Source of the DNA: Geomonas agri
GTDB taxonomy: Bacteria > Desulfobacterota > Desulfuromonadia > Geobacterales > Geobacteraceae
DNA: 64,000 nt
NCBI RefSeq assembly: GCF_020179605.1
Contig: NZ_JAINZO010000001.1
Coordinates: 1,336,789-1,400,788, forward strand
Direction of reading: 5' to 3'
Shown here: positions 53,431-62,404 of the stretch, in pieces
Layout of the letters: each line of letters opens with the position of its first letter
Numbering within the stretch: position 1 is the first letter of the stretch
Program-made: the position numbers and the translations under genes
Notes under the pieces: model-generated
Told to the model about the DNA's origin: nothing
Databases searched by the model: none
Seen by the model: the letters and a program-made list of their open reading frames with translations, nothing else

Positions 53431-55097
53431 GGATTAAGTCCTTTCCTTTGGGCGATGATGGAGAAGCAGAGTTGCGAGATCTTGGAAAAACTGACGATGA
53501 TGTCGCTGAACAAGAGCCCCGCAACGATGTTGCATTTACCGCTTTTGAGCCGGCGCAGGTGGCTTGCCTGCAGTTCGCTCTCCAGCGAGGCGATCTCGAG
53601 CTTGAGAGCGGTCAGGTCCGGGACCTCGTCCCCCTTCACGGCAGCTTCGCACAGGGTTACCACCTCACCCACCTTGGTCGCGACCCGTTTCAACTCTTCC
53701 ATGGCGCTGGCCGAGAACCTGAGCCGCTCTTCTTTCTTGCGCATCAGGTAGTTAAGGATCGCCTCGGCCTGGTCGCCGACCTGCTCGATTTCGTTCACCA
53801 GTTCCAGCATGGTCGGTATTTCGACAGCCCGCTCCAGGGAGAGCGTCTCACGGGAAAGTGCCACCAGGAACTGGGACATGTCGCGGTGCAACACGTCGAG
53901 TACCACCTCCTTGTCACGCACGGCGGCGGCGACCTTGGGGTTGAAGCCGTCAAACTGCGACACCAGTTCCGTGTACATGGCCGCCGCGATCTCCCCCATC
54001 CTGGCCAGTTCGTTCCAGGCCTGCACCAGTGCGATGGTCGGGGTCTTGATGACGCGGACGTCGATGAAGCGGGGACGTGGCTCGCTCTCGGAGCGCCTGG
54101 TGGGGAGCAGGGCTTCGGCGGAACGGGCGAAAAAGCCGATAGTGGGAAGGAAGATGAACAGCGACGCCACCGTGAAAACGGTATGGGCATTGGCCAGGTG
54201 CCGCGCGATGTGGGGGCGCAGGGCCTGCACCACCGCTTCCGGTGGGGCGCCGCGATGCAGCAGGGAGAGGTCCCCCGGAGACACCAATGCCACGGCCTTC
54301 AGGAACAACGGGAAGAAGATGAGCGCCAGCGAGATGGCCACCAGGCTGATGCCGAGGTAGATGACCACGGCGCGCTTGGCGGTCTGGCTGCCGCCGATGG
54401 AGGCTATGAGCGGGATCAGGGCCGCCCCGGCCACCTCGCCGATCACCATGGCAATGGCGGCATCGTACGAGAGGACCCCCGCCGACGCAAGTGCGATGGC
54501 AATACCCAGCGTGGCGCTCCCCGACTGCACCAGGAAGGTTAACAGTGCGCCGAGCAGCACCGCGACAAGACGCAGCGAGGGGAGTCCCTGGTGCAACCCT
54601 GCGATGATGGCGCTTTCGCTGAGCGGCAGACAGGCCCCTTCCAGGATGGAGAGGCCGAAGAACACTAGGCCGATCCCTAAAAGCATCCCCCCCGCTTCGG
54701 CGAGCTTGCGCCTGCGGGAGAAGAAGTTGAGGAAGACGCCGATGGTAATGGCGGGGAGTGCCAGCGTGGTGACGCGGAAGGCGATGAACTGTATGGCGAG
54801 GGTGGTGCCGATGCCGGTACCAAGCAGCACGCCCAGTGCCTGGTACAAGGACAGGAGCCCGGCGTTCACGAAACCGACCACGAGCACGGAGGCCGCGGAA
54901 CCAGATTGCAGGATGGAGGCGAGGCAGCTGCCGATCAGGGGGGCGGCGAGGCGGTTTCCGGTGGTCCGCTCCAGCAAGCGGCGCAGACGCTCACCGGTTA
55001 CCTTTTGCAGTCCCTCCGACATGGTGCGCATGCCGAGTATGAACAGCGCCAGGCCGCCGAGAGCCTCGACGATATAGGACCAAGAGGTGGGGAACAT
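53427..55097 (-). CDS. Na/Pi cotransporter (NptA/PitB-like) with PhoU domain
   Basis: The protein imports phosphate with sodium. The 556-aa product has about nine membrane helices with two inverted QSGS-type repeats (LASILQSGSAASVLVVGF and LLTFLVQSGSATLGIAIAL). A cytoplasmic C-terminal PhoU-like helical domain (about 380-540) follows (EIEQVGDQAEAILNYLM). It overlaps ppx by 4 bp. It could export rather than import phosphate, as suggested for some relatives. Confidence 0.88.
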   Translation of the reverse strand: MFPTSWSYIVEALGGLALFILGMRTMSEGLQKVTGERLRRLLERTTGNRLAAPLIGSCLASILQSGSAASVLVVGFVNAGLLSLYQALGVLLGTGIGTTLAIQFIAFRVTTLALPAITIGVFLNFFSRRRKLAEAGGMLLGIGLVFFGLSILEGACLPLSESAIIAGLHQGLPSLRLVAVLLGALLTFLVQSGSATLGIAIALASAGVLSYDAAIAMVIGEVAGAALIPLIASIGGSQTAKRAVVIYLGISLVAISLALIFFPLFLKAVALVSPGDLSLLHRGAPPEAVVQALRPHIARHLANAHTVFTVASLFIFLPTIGFFARSAEALLPTRRSESEPRPRFIDVRVIKTPTIALVQAWNELARMGEIAAAMYTELVSQFDGFNPKVAAAVRDKEVVLDVLHRDMSQFLVALSRETLSLERAVEIPTMLELVNEIEQVGDQAEAILNYLMRKKEERLRFSASAMEELKRVATKVGEVVTLCEAAVKGDEVPDLTALKLEIASLESELQASHLRRLKSGKCNIVAGLLFSDIIVSFSKISQLCFSIIAQRKGLNP

Positions 55098-55148
55098 GGT
55101 AAGGCCAGTCCAGCAAGGTTAAGGCTAAAGACGCTCCGAGAATAATGG

Positions 55149-55179
55149 GCGCCCGTCGGCCGTGGCGGCCGGCGGGCGC
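55149..55179 (-). terminator. Strong GC hairpin after the HU/IHF gene
   Basis: GCGCCCGTCGGCC pairs with GGCCGGCGGGCGC across a short loop. The T run that follows on the minus strand is weak (CCATTATTCTC), so it may be an inefficient terminator. It lies 50 bp after the HU/IHF stop. Confidence 0.55.
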
Positions 55180-55230
55180 AGTGGTGGTGTCGAAATTCCG
55201 TTTATCCCCTGACGGTAAGGGCGGAAAGGG

Positions 55231-55506
55231 CTAGCCGGAGACCTTCTCCTTGAGCTCTTTACCGACCTTGAAGAAGGGTAATTTCTTGGCCTTGACGGAG
55301 ATGGATTCGCCCGTCTTGGGATTCCTGCCGGTATAGGCGTCGTACTCCTTCACGACGAAGCTGCCAAAGCCCCTGATCTCGATCCGGTCACCGGAAAGAA
55401 GGGCCTCGGTCATCGAGGCGAAGACGGCGTTGACAACTTCCTCTGCCTTCTTGAAGGAGAGCGTCTTTTTAGCTGCGAGAGATTCAATGAGTTCCGATTT
55501 GTTCAT
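55231..55506 (-). CDS. HU/IHF-family DNA-bending protein
   Basis: The family bends DNA and helps sigma-54 promoters and replication. The 91-aa product starts MNKSELIESLAAKKTLSFKKAEEVVNAVF and has the arm region RIEIRGFGSFVVKEYDAYTGRNPKTGE with the conserved RNP motif. IHF-beta is favoured over HU by the N-terminus, but this is not certain. The ATG at 55506 has a GGAGG site; a longer upstream frame belongs to the neighbouring gene's strand shadow. Confidence 0.88.
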   Translation of the reverse strand: MNKSELIESLAAKKTLSFKKAEEVVNAVFASMTEALLSGDRIEIRGFGSFVVKEYDAYTGRNPKTGESISVKAKKLPFFKVGKELKEKVSG

Positions 55507-55532
55507 TGTCCACCTCCGGAAACCAGCTTCTT

Positions 55533-56624
55533 TTAACAACATCCCTTTAAATATTTTTTGGATAGGTACTTCACGTCGTCTCTGCGGCCCTGGCGGTTGA
55601 GGATCGGGATGAGCCGCTCGGCGGCAGCCTTGGCCATGCTGGGAGATTCCAGCGACTTGGTCCACAATTCCATGGCGCGATCTATATCGCCTATGGTCTC
55701 GTGCAACTCGCCCAGCATGAACTGGGCCTGGTCCGGGAGAATATCCAGTTCCAGCATTTTCTGCACCGTGGCTATCGCCTGCGGGTAGCGCCCGCCACCG
55801 GCAAACAATTGAACCAGCGCCATGTAGACGGCTGCGTTTTGCGGATTCAGTGCCAGTGCGCGATTTAGCAGCGTTTCGCTCTCATGAATTTGCCCCGCAC
55901 GGAACATTATAAGTGCCACTTCGTATAATACAATGTCATTTTCACAAGATAACAACATTTCTTGCAAAATGGGGAAGGCATCGCGGTCGTTGCCATCATG
56001 AATCATGAGGTACGCCTTGGCGAAGTTGGGGCCGAGTTCTGCGTAGCGGCCGGGGAGGTCGCCCGGGAGCGGCTGGATCATGAGGAAGAACTGGTCCTCC
56101 TCCGACATGCTCATTTCCATGGGCGCGGGTTCCTCGTGATGGTGATCGCCGTGCCCCTTGCAGGTGGTGCAGGACCCGCCGCCGTGGGGCTTGTAGTTGC
56201 CAGCCCCTGCCGGTGCTGCGGCCGGCTTGGCGGCAGCGGCAGGGCTTTCGGGCTGCTCCAGCTTGGCGGCAGCGGCCTGGCTTTCAGGCTGTTCTAGTTT
56301 GGCGGCAGCGGTATGGGCGCGCGTCTTGATGGCGGGATCGGTTGCGAGGTCGGCGGCAAGGCAGAAATGGTCGTAGGCCTTCTGAGCTTCACCGGCGCGC
56401 AGGGCGTGTTCCCCTTCTTCCAGGTTCAACTCGCCCAGCTTGTTGCCGGCCTGATCCAAGCCCTGCCGGATGGCAGCCGCGTCGTGGGAGGCTTCAGCGG
56501 GACACAGCCTGAGCGCTTCCTGGAAATCGACGCGCGCGTCGGCGTAACGCTCAGCGGCGAGGTGCTTGGCCCCTTGGTTTTGGTAGTGACGAAAATCTTT
56601 CTTGCCGAACAGTCCGAAAAACAT
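55533..56624 (-). CDS. TPR-repeat protein with Ala/Pro linker and His/Cys motif
   Basis: The 363-aa product has an N-terminal TPR-like part (residues 12-110), then a low-complexity linker holding a duplicated AAAAKLEQPES unit. A short CTTCKGHGDHHHEE motif that may bind metal follows, then a C-terminal TPR array (about 200-340; LYEVALIMFRAGQIHESETLLNRALALNPQNAAVY). No signal peptide is seen. It lies between the RlmD-type gene and the HU/IHF gene on the same strand. Its role is unknown. Confidence 0.7.
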   Translation of the reverse strand: MFFGLFGKKDFRHYQNQGAKHLAAERYADARVDFQEALRLCPAEASHDAAAIRQGLDQAGNKLGELNLEEGEHALRAGEAQKAYDHFCLAADLATDPAIKTRAHTAAAKLEQPESQAAAAKLEQPESPAAAAKPAAAPAGAGNYKPHGGGSCTTCKGHGDHHHEEPAPMEMSMSEEDQFFLMIQPLPGDLPGRYAELGPNFAKAYLMIHDGNDRDAFPILQEMLLSCENDIVLYEVALIMFRAGQIHESETLLNRALALNPQNAAVYMALVQLFAGGGRYPQAIATVQKMLELDILPDQAQFMLGELHETIGDIDRAMELWTKSLESPSMAKAAAERLIPILNRQGRRDDVKYLSKKYLKGCC

Positions 56625-56651
56625 GCAGCCTCCAATAAGTGGATTGATATT

Positions 56652-57965
56652 TTATAGGCGTACCAGTTCGGTGACGCTCTCGAGGTGGTAGGTCTGGGGG
56701 AACATGTCCACCGGTTGAGAGCGGGTCACCTGGTACCCATTGTTGCAAAGTGAAGCGAGATCGCGGGCCAGCGTGGCCGGATCGCACGATACATAGATGA
56801 TCTTTTGCGGCGCCAGGCCGGTCAGTTCGGCAGCCGCTTCGGCGCCTCCCCGCGGTGGATCGAGCACCACCAGGTCGAAGCACTCCTTGCGCTTTACCAG
56901 CCGCCTGACGGCCTGGGCCGCGTCGCCAACCTGGAAATCAACGTTTTCGATGCCGTTCGCCTCTGCGTTGGCGGTCGCGTCGACGATGGACGGCCCGTAC
57001 CCCTCGATGCCGAGCACCCGGGCCGCGCTCTGCGCCAGCGGCAGCGAAATATTGCCGTTGCCGCAGTAAAGGTCGAGCACCCGCTCCTGTCCGGTCAGCC
57101 CGGCCCACGCGCATGCAGTACTTATAAGTGCCAGGTTCTGCCGGTAGTTGACCTGTGAAAAACCGCCCCGCCCGAAACGAAGCCGCAGTTCCTTGGACCC
57201 GGGAGTGATCCCGGCGGGGACCCGGTAGGTCAGCGCTTCGATGCCGAAGGCCCGCTCCAGTTCCCCCTTGCGCCCGGCCGACACGAAGGCACCGCCAACA
57301 GAGGGGAGTTGAGACCGGTCCCGGGCCAGGCGCTCGACCAGGGCGCTGCCCCCTCCCCTACTGTGCACGATGGCGATCCCCTCACCGTTGTCGCCGATGG
57401 AGAGGTCGATCTGGTGTATCCATTCGAGCTGAGGCAACGTCGGCAGCAGTTCGCGGAATTCCGCCGCCATGCGGTTCAACTGGGAGTGGGCCAGCGGACA
57501 GCCGGCGCCGAAGTCGACGACGTCATGGGAACCGGTGCGGAAAAAGCCAAGTTGCACCCGGCCTGCACGCTCCGTGACCTTCACCTGCACCCGCGAGCGA
57601 TAGCCAAAGTCGGCGGGTGACGCCAGGACCGGCAGCACCTTGTCCCTGGGCACCTTGCCGATGCGCGCCAGGGTGTCCGCGAAAATGGCGCCCTTTTGCT
57701 GCACCTGCTCCGGATAGGGCAGGAACTGCCAGTCGCAGCCACCGCACTGGCCAAAGACCGGGCAGGTAGGGGGGACGCGCAGCGGGGATGACTCGACCAG
57801 TTCTAGCAGTTCCCCTTCGATAAAGGAGCGCTTGTCCTTCACCACCTTGATCCGGGCACGGTCACCGGGAGCGGTGAACGGGACGAAACACGCCTTGCCG
57901 TCCATCCTGCCAAAACCGGCACCGCCGTAACAAAGACTCTCGATAGCGACGACCGGATCAGCCAT
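56652..57965 (-). CDS. rlmD: 23S rRNA (uracil-5-)-methyltransferase, RlmD/RumA type
   Basis: RlmD methylates U1939 of 23S rRNA with SAM. The 437-aa protein has an N-terminal TRAM domain (VVAIESLCYGGAGFGRMDGKACFVPFTAPGDRARI), a four-Cys cluster start in CPVFGQCGGCDWQFLPYPEQ, the SAM site LDLYCGNGNISLPLA and the catalytic Cys in YVSCDPATLARDL. Residue choice cannot separate RlmD from RlmC or TrmA-like enzymes firmly. The ATG at 57965 overlaps the end of the upstream gene by 8 bp. Confidence 0.88.
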   Translation of the reverse strand: MADPVVAIESLCYGGAGFGRMDGKACFVPFTAPGDRARIKVVKDKRSFIEGELLELVESSPLRVPPTCPVFGQCGGCDWQFLPYPEQVQQKGAIFADTLARIGKVPRDKVLPVLASPADFGYRSRVQVKVTERAGRVQLGFFRTGSHDVVDFGAGCPLAHSQLNRMAAEFRELLPTLPQLEWIHQIDLSIGDNGEGIAIVHSRGGGSALVERLARDRSQLPSVGGAFVSAGRKGELERAFGIEALTYRVPAGITPGSKELRLRFGRGGFSQVNYRQNLALISTACAWAGLTGQERVLDLYCGNGNISLPLAQSAARVLGIEGYGPSIVDATANAEANGIENVDFQVGDAAQAVRRLVKRKECFDLVVLDPPRGGAEAAAELTGLAPQKIIYVSCDPATLARDLASLCNNGYQVTRSQPVDMFPQTYHLESVTELVRL

Positions 57966-58350
57966 TGATACCGCGCGGCACGAAGCCGGTCCTGCGCCCA
58001 CTGGCGCGGCTCAGTTCGGACTGAACCAGTTTCCTGGGAAAGGTCGGTGTATTGAAGTAACCAAGGGAATGGGCGGCGAAGTCGGCAATGACCCGCTCCA
58101 CGGTCTGATCGATGGCGAGTGTGGGCACCCCCTGGTGCTCGATCTCTTTCTTGTAAACCACGCTGGCGCCAAGCAGTTTGCAGGCGGCCTGGTGGGAATC
58201 GTCGTCGGGGAAGAGATCAGGCGTGAGCGGAACTTCGCAGCATATCTGTATGCGGACCTGGTGGTAATCGCCGAAGTAGCGGCGCGTGGCATCGAAGAAG
58301 CGAACGGTGAGCCCGTTGGACAGCGGGATCTCCCTGATCAGTTTTTGCAT
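57958..58350 (-). CDS. Hypothetical protein coupled to rlmD
   Basis: The 130-aa product (MQKLIREIPLSNGLTVRFFDATRRYFGDYHQVRIQICCEVPL...) looks like a compact alpha/beta protein and ends with a basic tail (SGRRTGFVPRGING). No family with a known role was recognised. The start at 58350 has AAGGAG twelve bases upstream; the ATG at 58395 is an alternative without a clear site. Overlap with rlmD suggests coexpression. Confidence 0.6.
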   Translation of the reverse strand: MQKLIREIPLSNGLTVRFFDATRRYFGDYHQVRIQICCEVPLTPDLFPDDDSHQAACKLLGASVVYKKEIEHQGVPTLAIDQTVERVIADFAAHSLGYFNTPTFPRKLVQSELSRASGRRTGFVPRGING

Positions 58351-58460
58351 GTAAAGTCGGTGCTCCTTGGAAAATTCTGGTCCTTTTTTTAGCATGTTAT
58401 GGGAGTTCTGTAAATAGCGATGATATCGAAGGGAAAAAGGTAGTAGCGGTGAAATGCAGC

Positions 58461-58489
58461 TTGCTTTTTGCAGGAAAAATTTGTAGACT
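58461..58489 (+). promoter_or_regulatory. Candidate sigma-70 promoter of infA
   Basis: A TTGCTT -35-like box and a TAGACT -10-like box are 17 bases apart, about 42 bp before the infA start. The match is fair and the position is right. Confidence 0.4.
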
Positions 58490-58530
58490 CACAGATTGTT
58501 AAAAGATGCCACAAACTCTCAGGAGCAAAA

Positions 58531-58749
58531 ATGAGCAAGGAAGAAGCAATTGAAGTAGAAGGGACGGTCATCGAGCCGCTTCCCAACGCGATGTTCAAGG
58601 TGAAGCTGGAAAACGACCACATGGTGCTGGCGCACATCTCCGGCAAGATGAGGAAGTTTTTCATCAAGATCCTGCCTGGCGACAAGGTCACCGTGGAGCT
58701 CTCTCCCTACGACCTCAGCCGCGGCCGCATCACCTATCGCGCCAAATAA
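58531..58749 (+). CDS. infA: Translation initiation factor IF-1
   Basis: IF-1 occupies the ribosomal A site during initiation. The 72-aa OB-fold protein has the typical [43 protein letters not shown] and a final [13 protein letters not shown]. The ATG at 58531 has AGGAG upstream; the longer open frame is not used. It stands alone before efp. Confidence 0.95.
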   Translation: MSKEEAIEVEGTVIEPLPNAMFKVKLENDHMVLAHISGKMRKFFIKILPGDKVTVELSPYDLSRGRITYRAK

Positions 58750-58907
58750 TCCCTTCCCCGTACGTCACCGGCGTCTGTCCCTGCCACTCTCAGCATCGCT
58801 GCAAGGCACATACGGATAACATAGGACCCAATACCGGTTTAGCTGCGTGCCCCGCGCGCAGCACACTGAACCTTTATTCAATCTCACAGTAACAAGAGGA
58901 AGAACCA

Positions 58908-59471
58908 ATGTACACTGCAGCCGATTTGAGAAAAGGCCTGAAGATCACCATCGACAACGAGCCTTACATCATCACCCACTTCGACTTCGCCAAGCCGGGC
59001 AAAGGGCAGGCTCTTTACCGCACCAAGATGAAGAACATGATCACCGGCTCCACCCTGGACCGCACCTACCGCTCCGGCGAGACCTTCGAGCCCGCCAGCC
59101 TGGAAGACCGCGTGATGCAGTACCTCTACAAGGAAGACGATCACTACTGCTTCATGGACAACACCACCTTCGAACAGATCCACATCAGCGAAGACGCCAT
59201 GGGTGACGCCAAGAACTACCTGATCGACAACCTCCAGGTGGACGTGCTCCTGTTCAGGGAGAAGGCAATCGGCGTGGACGTGCCGAACTTCGTCAACCTG
59301 CGCGTTGTTCAGACCGACCCCTGGGTCAAGGGCGACACCTCCGGCAGCGATTCCAAGCCTGCAACCGTCGAAACCGGCTACGTCCTGCGCGTGCCGCCGT
59401 TCATCGAAGAAGGCGAGCTCATCACCATTGACACCCGTACCGGCGAGTACTCCACCAGGGTCAAGGGGTAG
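58908..59471 (+). CDS. efp: Elongation factor P
   Basis: EF-P rescues ribosomes stalled at proline runs. The 187-aa product has three beta-barrel domains with the modification loop AKPGKGQALYRTK (Lys32) and the C-terminal signature PWVKGDTSG...KPATVETGY. The modifying enzyme gene epmA follows by 2 bp. The Pro/Ala-rich PfaA and PfaC linkers of this genome would be likely clients (inference). Confidence 0.95.
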   Translation: MYTAADLRKGLKITIDNEPYIITHFDFAKPGKGQALYRTKMKNMITGSTLDRTYRSGETFEPASLEDRVMQYLYKEDDHYCFMDNTTFEQIHISEDAMGDAKNYLIDNLQVDVLLFREKAIGVDVPNFVNLRVVQTDPWVKGDTSGSDSKPATVETGYVLRVPPFIEEGELITIDTRTGEYSTRVKG

Positions 59472-59473
59472 CC

Positions 59474-60385
59474 ATGACGGGAAGTTGGCCACTGGCCAGG
59501 CGCTCACAGGCCCTGGCCCAGCGTGGCGCGATCTTCACCAGGATCAGGATGTTTTTCCAGGGAAAGGGGTATCTCGAAGTCGAGACCCCTTTTCGTATAC
59601 CTGCTCCCGCCCCGGAGGCGCAGATCGACGCCATTCCCAGTGACGGCTGGTTCCTGCAGACCTCCCCTGAGCTGTGCATGAAGCGACTGCTGGCCGCCGG
59701 CTATTCCCGTATCTTCCAGATATGCCGCTGCTGGCGCGCCGGCGAACGCGGCACCCGCCACCTGAGCGAGTTCACCATGCTCGAGTGGTACCGCGCCCAG
59801 GCCGACTACCGCGTATTGATGGACGAGACCGAGGAACTGGTCCGGGCGGCAGCCGGCATCGACAGCATCACCTATCGCGGCGCCAAGATCGACCTCTCCC
59901 TTCCCTGGGAGCGGATCACCGTGCGCGACGCGTTCCTGCGCTACACCGGCACGAGCGCTGAAACGGCGCTGGCCGCTGGAACCTTCGACGAGCTCATGGT
60001 CGAACAAATTGAACCGCGACTCGGCATCGGCCGCCCCACCTTCATCTACGATTACCCTGCCAGTTGTTCCGCCCTGGCCCGCCTGAACGCCAAGGATCCT
60101 TCCGTGGCCGAGCGTTTCGAGCTCTACCTCGGTGGGCTGGAAATCGCCAACGCTTTTTCGGAGCTGATCGACCCGGTGGAGCAGCGCGCGCGCTTCGAGA
60201 CGGAAGCCGCTGAACGGGCCAGCAACGGCAAACACGGCTATCCCATGCCCGAGAAGTTTCTCGCCGCCCTCGCCGATATGCCGGAAGCTGCGGGGATTGC
60301 GCTGGGCTTGGATCGACTGGTGATGGTACTGCTCGATGCCGACAGCATCGACGACGTAGTCGCATTTACGACCGAGGAGCTTTAG
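59474..60385 (+). CDS. epmA: EpmA, EF-P lysine ligase (PoxA/GenX)
   Basis: EpmA attaches beta-lysine to the EF-P loop lysine. The 303-aa protein is a class II lysyl-tRNA synthetase core without the anticodon domain: FFQGKGYLEVETPF, SPELCMKRLLAAGYSRIFQICRCWRAGERG, HLSEFTMLEWYR and GIALGLDRLVM. It is 2 bp after efp. The aminomutase EpmB, needed for (R)-beta-lysine, is not in the window. Confidence 0.93.
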   Translation: MTGSWPLARRSQALAQRGAIFTRIRMFFQGKGYLEVETPFRIPAPAPEAQIDAIPSDGWFLQTSPELCMKRLLAAGYSRIFQICRCWRAGERGTRHLSEFTMLEWYRAQADYRVLMDETEELVRAAAGIDSITYRGAKIDLSLPWERITVRDAFLRYTGTSAETALAAGTFDELMVEQIEPRLGIGRPTFIYDYPASCSALARLNAKDPSVAERFELYLGGLEIANAFSELIDPVEQRARFETEAAERASNGKHGYPMPEKFLAALADMPEAAGIALGLDRLVMVLLDADSIDDVVAFTTEEL

Positions 60386-60423
60386 CTCTTCCTGCCCAGT
60401 TCCAACCGCTACGCATCTGCCGG

Positions 60424-60460
60424 CGCCCTCACCCTGCCTCTCTCCCGGAGGGCGAGGGAA
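60424..60460. repeat. REP-like palindrome between epmA and bioB
   Basis: CCCTCACCCTGCCTCTCTCCCGGAGGGCGAGGG is another copy of the dispersed family, lying after epmA and before the bioB control region. Confidence 0.6.
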
Positions 60461-60485
60461 ACCAGTACACCCCTCCTTTGCATAT

Positions 60486-60517
60486 TCGTCAACCACGTTG
60501 CCTGAATTGGTTGACAA
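60486..60517 (+). promoter_or_regulatory. BirA operator overlapping the bioB promoter
   Basis: TCGTCAACC-N14-GGTTGACAA matches the known BirA box layout (arms of nine bases, 14-base spacer; one arm mismatch). A perfect TTGACA -35 box (60511-60516) lies in the right arm, and a weak -10 box (CTAAAT, 60534-60539) follows after 17 bases. BirA with biotinyl-AMP would block the promoter. Confidence 0.75.
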
Positions 60518-60557
60518 GCACCTCTCGCGCGTGCTAAATCACCCGCTGGAGGATCTC

Positions 60558-61544
60558 ATGGAAAAAATCATCGCTGAAATAGCAGAAAGAATCATCGCGG
60601 GCGGCTCCGTTACCCAGGAGGAGGCGGTACGCCTCTCGGACGCGCAGGGCTCCGAGCTCTACGACCTGTTCCGCGCCGCTAGCCGCGTCAAGGAACACTT
60701 CGTAGGCAACGAGGTGCACCTCTGCTCTATCATCAACGCCAAGTCCGGCCGCTGCGCCGAGAACTGCGCCTTCTGCGCTCAATCCGCAAATCACAGCACC
60801 GACGCGCCGGTGTACCCCCTGGTCCAGGAAGAGCAGATGGTCGAATGCGCCAAGACGGCCGAGACCAACGGCTCCGCCTGCTTCGGCATCATCACCAGCG
60901 GCACCACGGTCAAAGGCCAGGAACTGGAGCAGATCCTCGCCGCCCTGCGCCGTATCCGCAAGGAAACCACCATCCTCCCGTCCTGCTCGCTCGGCATCAT
61001 CGACGAGGAGACCGCGTTGAAACTTAAGGAAGCGGGGATGGATACCTACCACCATAACCTTGAGACCGCAGAGAGCTTCTTCCCCAACATCTGCACCACC
61101 CACGAGTACCGGGAAGACGTGGAAACCGTCCGCGCGGTGAAGAAGGCAGGCGTCAAGGTCTGCTCCGGCGGCATCTTCGGCATGGGCGAGAGTGCGGCAC
61201 AGCGTGTGGAGATGGCCTTCACGCTCAAGGAACTCGACGTCGACTCGGTGCCGATGAACTTCCTGAACCCGATCGAGGGGACCAGGCTCGAGGGTGCCCG
61301 CAACATCACCGCACAGGAGTGCCTGAAAACCATCGCTATCTATCGCCTCATCCTGCCCCAGAAACGGATCACCATCTGCGGCGGCCGCGAAAAGAACCTG
61401 CGCGACCTGCAATCATGGATCTTCTTCGCCGGCGCCAACGGCACCATGATCGGCAACTACCTCACCACCGCCGGGCGCAACGTCGACACCGACCTGACCA
61501 TGTTCAGCGACCTCGGCCTCACCACGGTGATGTGCGCGCACTAG
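60558..61544 (+). CDS. bioB: Biotin synthase
   Basis: BioB inserts sulfur into dethiobiotin to form biotin. The 328-aa radical SAM protein has the CxxxCxxC motif in GRCAENCAFCAQS, the Fe-S ligand region SCSLGIIDEETA, YHHNLETAESFF and the conserved PMNFLNPIEGTRLEG. The ATG at 60558 has GGAGG upstream and lies downstream of the predicted transcription start; the open frame from 60498 includes the promoter and cannot all be coding. Confidence 0.95.
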   Translation: MEKIIAEIAERIIAGGSVTQEEAVRLSDAQGSELYDLFRAASRVKEHFVGNEVHLCSIINAKSGRCAENCAFCAQSANHSTDAPVYPLVQEEQMVECAKTAETNGSACFGIITSGTTVKGQELEQILAALRRIRKETTILPSCSLGIIDEETALKLKEAGMDTYHHNLETAESFFPNICTTHEYREDVETVRAVKKAGVKVCSGGIFGMGESAAQRVEMAFTLKELDVDSVPMNFLNPIEGTRLEGARNITAQECLKTIAIYRLILPQKRITICGGREKNLRDLQSWIFFAGANGTMIGNYLTTAGRNVDTDLTMFSDLGLTTVMCAH

Positions 61545-61568
61545 AGTAAATTCCGAAAGGACACAGAT

Positions 61569-62288
61569 ATGCCTGCCAAAAGCATCTTCATCACCGGTAC
61601 CGACACCGGTGTGGGAAAAACGATTGCGTCTGCAACCATCGCCATGCTGCTGCGCCGGATGGGCCACAGCGTCGCCGTAATGAAGCCGGTAACCAGCGGC
61701 TGCATCGAACGCGACGGGGCCCTGGTCTCGGAAGACGCCGAACTGCTCGCCTTCGCCGCCGGCATCCCGGTGACGCAGGACGTCGCTCCCTACCTGCTCC
61801 GGGCGCCCCTGGCGCCTTCGGTTTCGGCCAGCCAGGACGGCGTGCGCATCAGCTTCGACGTCATCAAGGAGGCCTACCAGAGGCTTGCCGCGCAGTACGA
61901 TTTCGTCATCGTTGAAGGGGCCGGCGGGTTGATGGTCCCCCTCGCGGGGGGGCTGCTGGTGGCCGACCTCGCCCTGCACCTGGGGCTTCCTATCGCCGTC
62001 GTTGCCCGTCCCAACCTGGGCACCATCAACCACACCCTGCTCACCACTTTCACGGCGCGTACGCTGGGGCTTAAGGTGAAAGGGGTCATCGTGAACCGCT
62101 ACCCGGATACCCCGGACCAGGCTGAGTCCTACGCGCCGCACATGATCGATTCCCTGTCCGGCTCGCAACTCCTCGGGCTCTTCCCTGATCTCCAGGCCGA
62201 GAACGAGCGCGAATTGGTCACGAGCCTCGCCGACCGGCTGCTGCAGATGCCGGCCACCGGAATCATGCTCAGGGAGATGTTTGAATAA
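61569..62288 (+). CDS. bioD: Dethiobiotin synthetase
   Basis: BioD closes the ureido ring of dethiobiotin using ATP and CO2. The 239-aa protein has the P-loop FITGTDTGVGKTIASA, the substrate Lys region MKPVTSGCI and EGAGGLMVPLAGG. It lies 24 bp after bioB with a GAAAGGA site and precedes bioA, so the last three steps of biotin synthesis after BioF are ordered B-D-A here. Confidence 0.94.
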   Translation: MPAKSIFITGTDTGVGKTIASATIAMLLRRMGHSVAVMKPVTSGCIERDGALVSEDAELLAFAAGIPVTQDVAPYLLRAPLAPSVSASQDGVRISFDVIKEAYQRLAAQYDFVIVEGAGGLMVPLAGGLLVADLALHLGLPIAVVARPNLGTINHTLLTTFTARTLGLKVKGVIVNRYPDTPDQAESYAPHMIDSLSGSQLLGLFPDLQAENERELVTSLADRLLQMPATGIMLREMFE

Positions 62289-62404
62289 CCAGCCGTTCGA
62301 TGTTCTACGTTGACGGCACTACCTGACTGACAGAAACTTCATCGCGACTTGGACCACCGCTTGACGCCCCAGTGCGCGGCGGTGGCTCTTTTTTGGAGGA
62401 CGAT

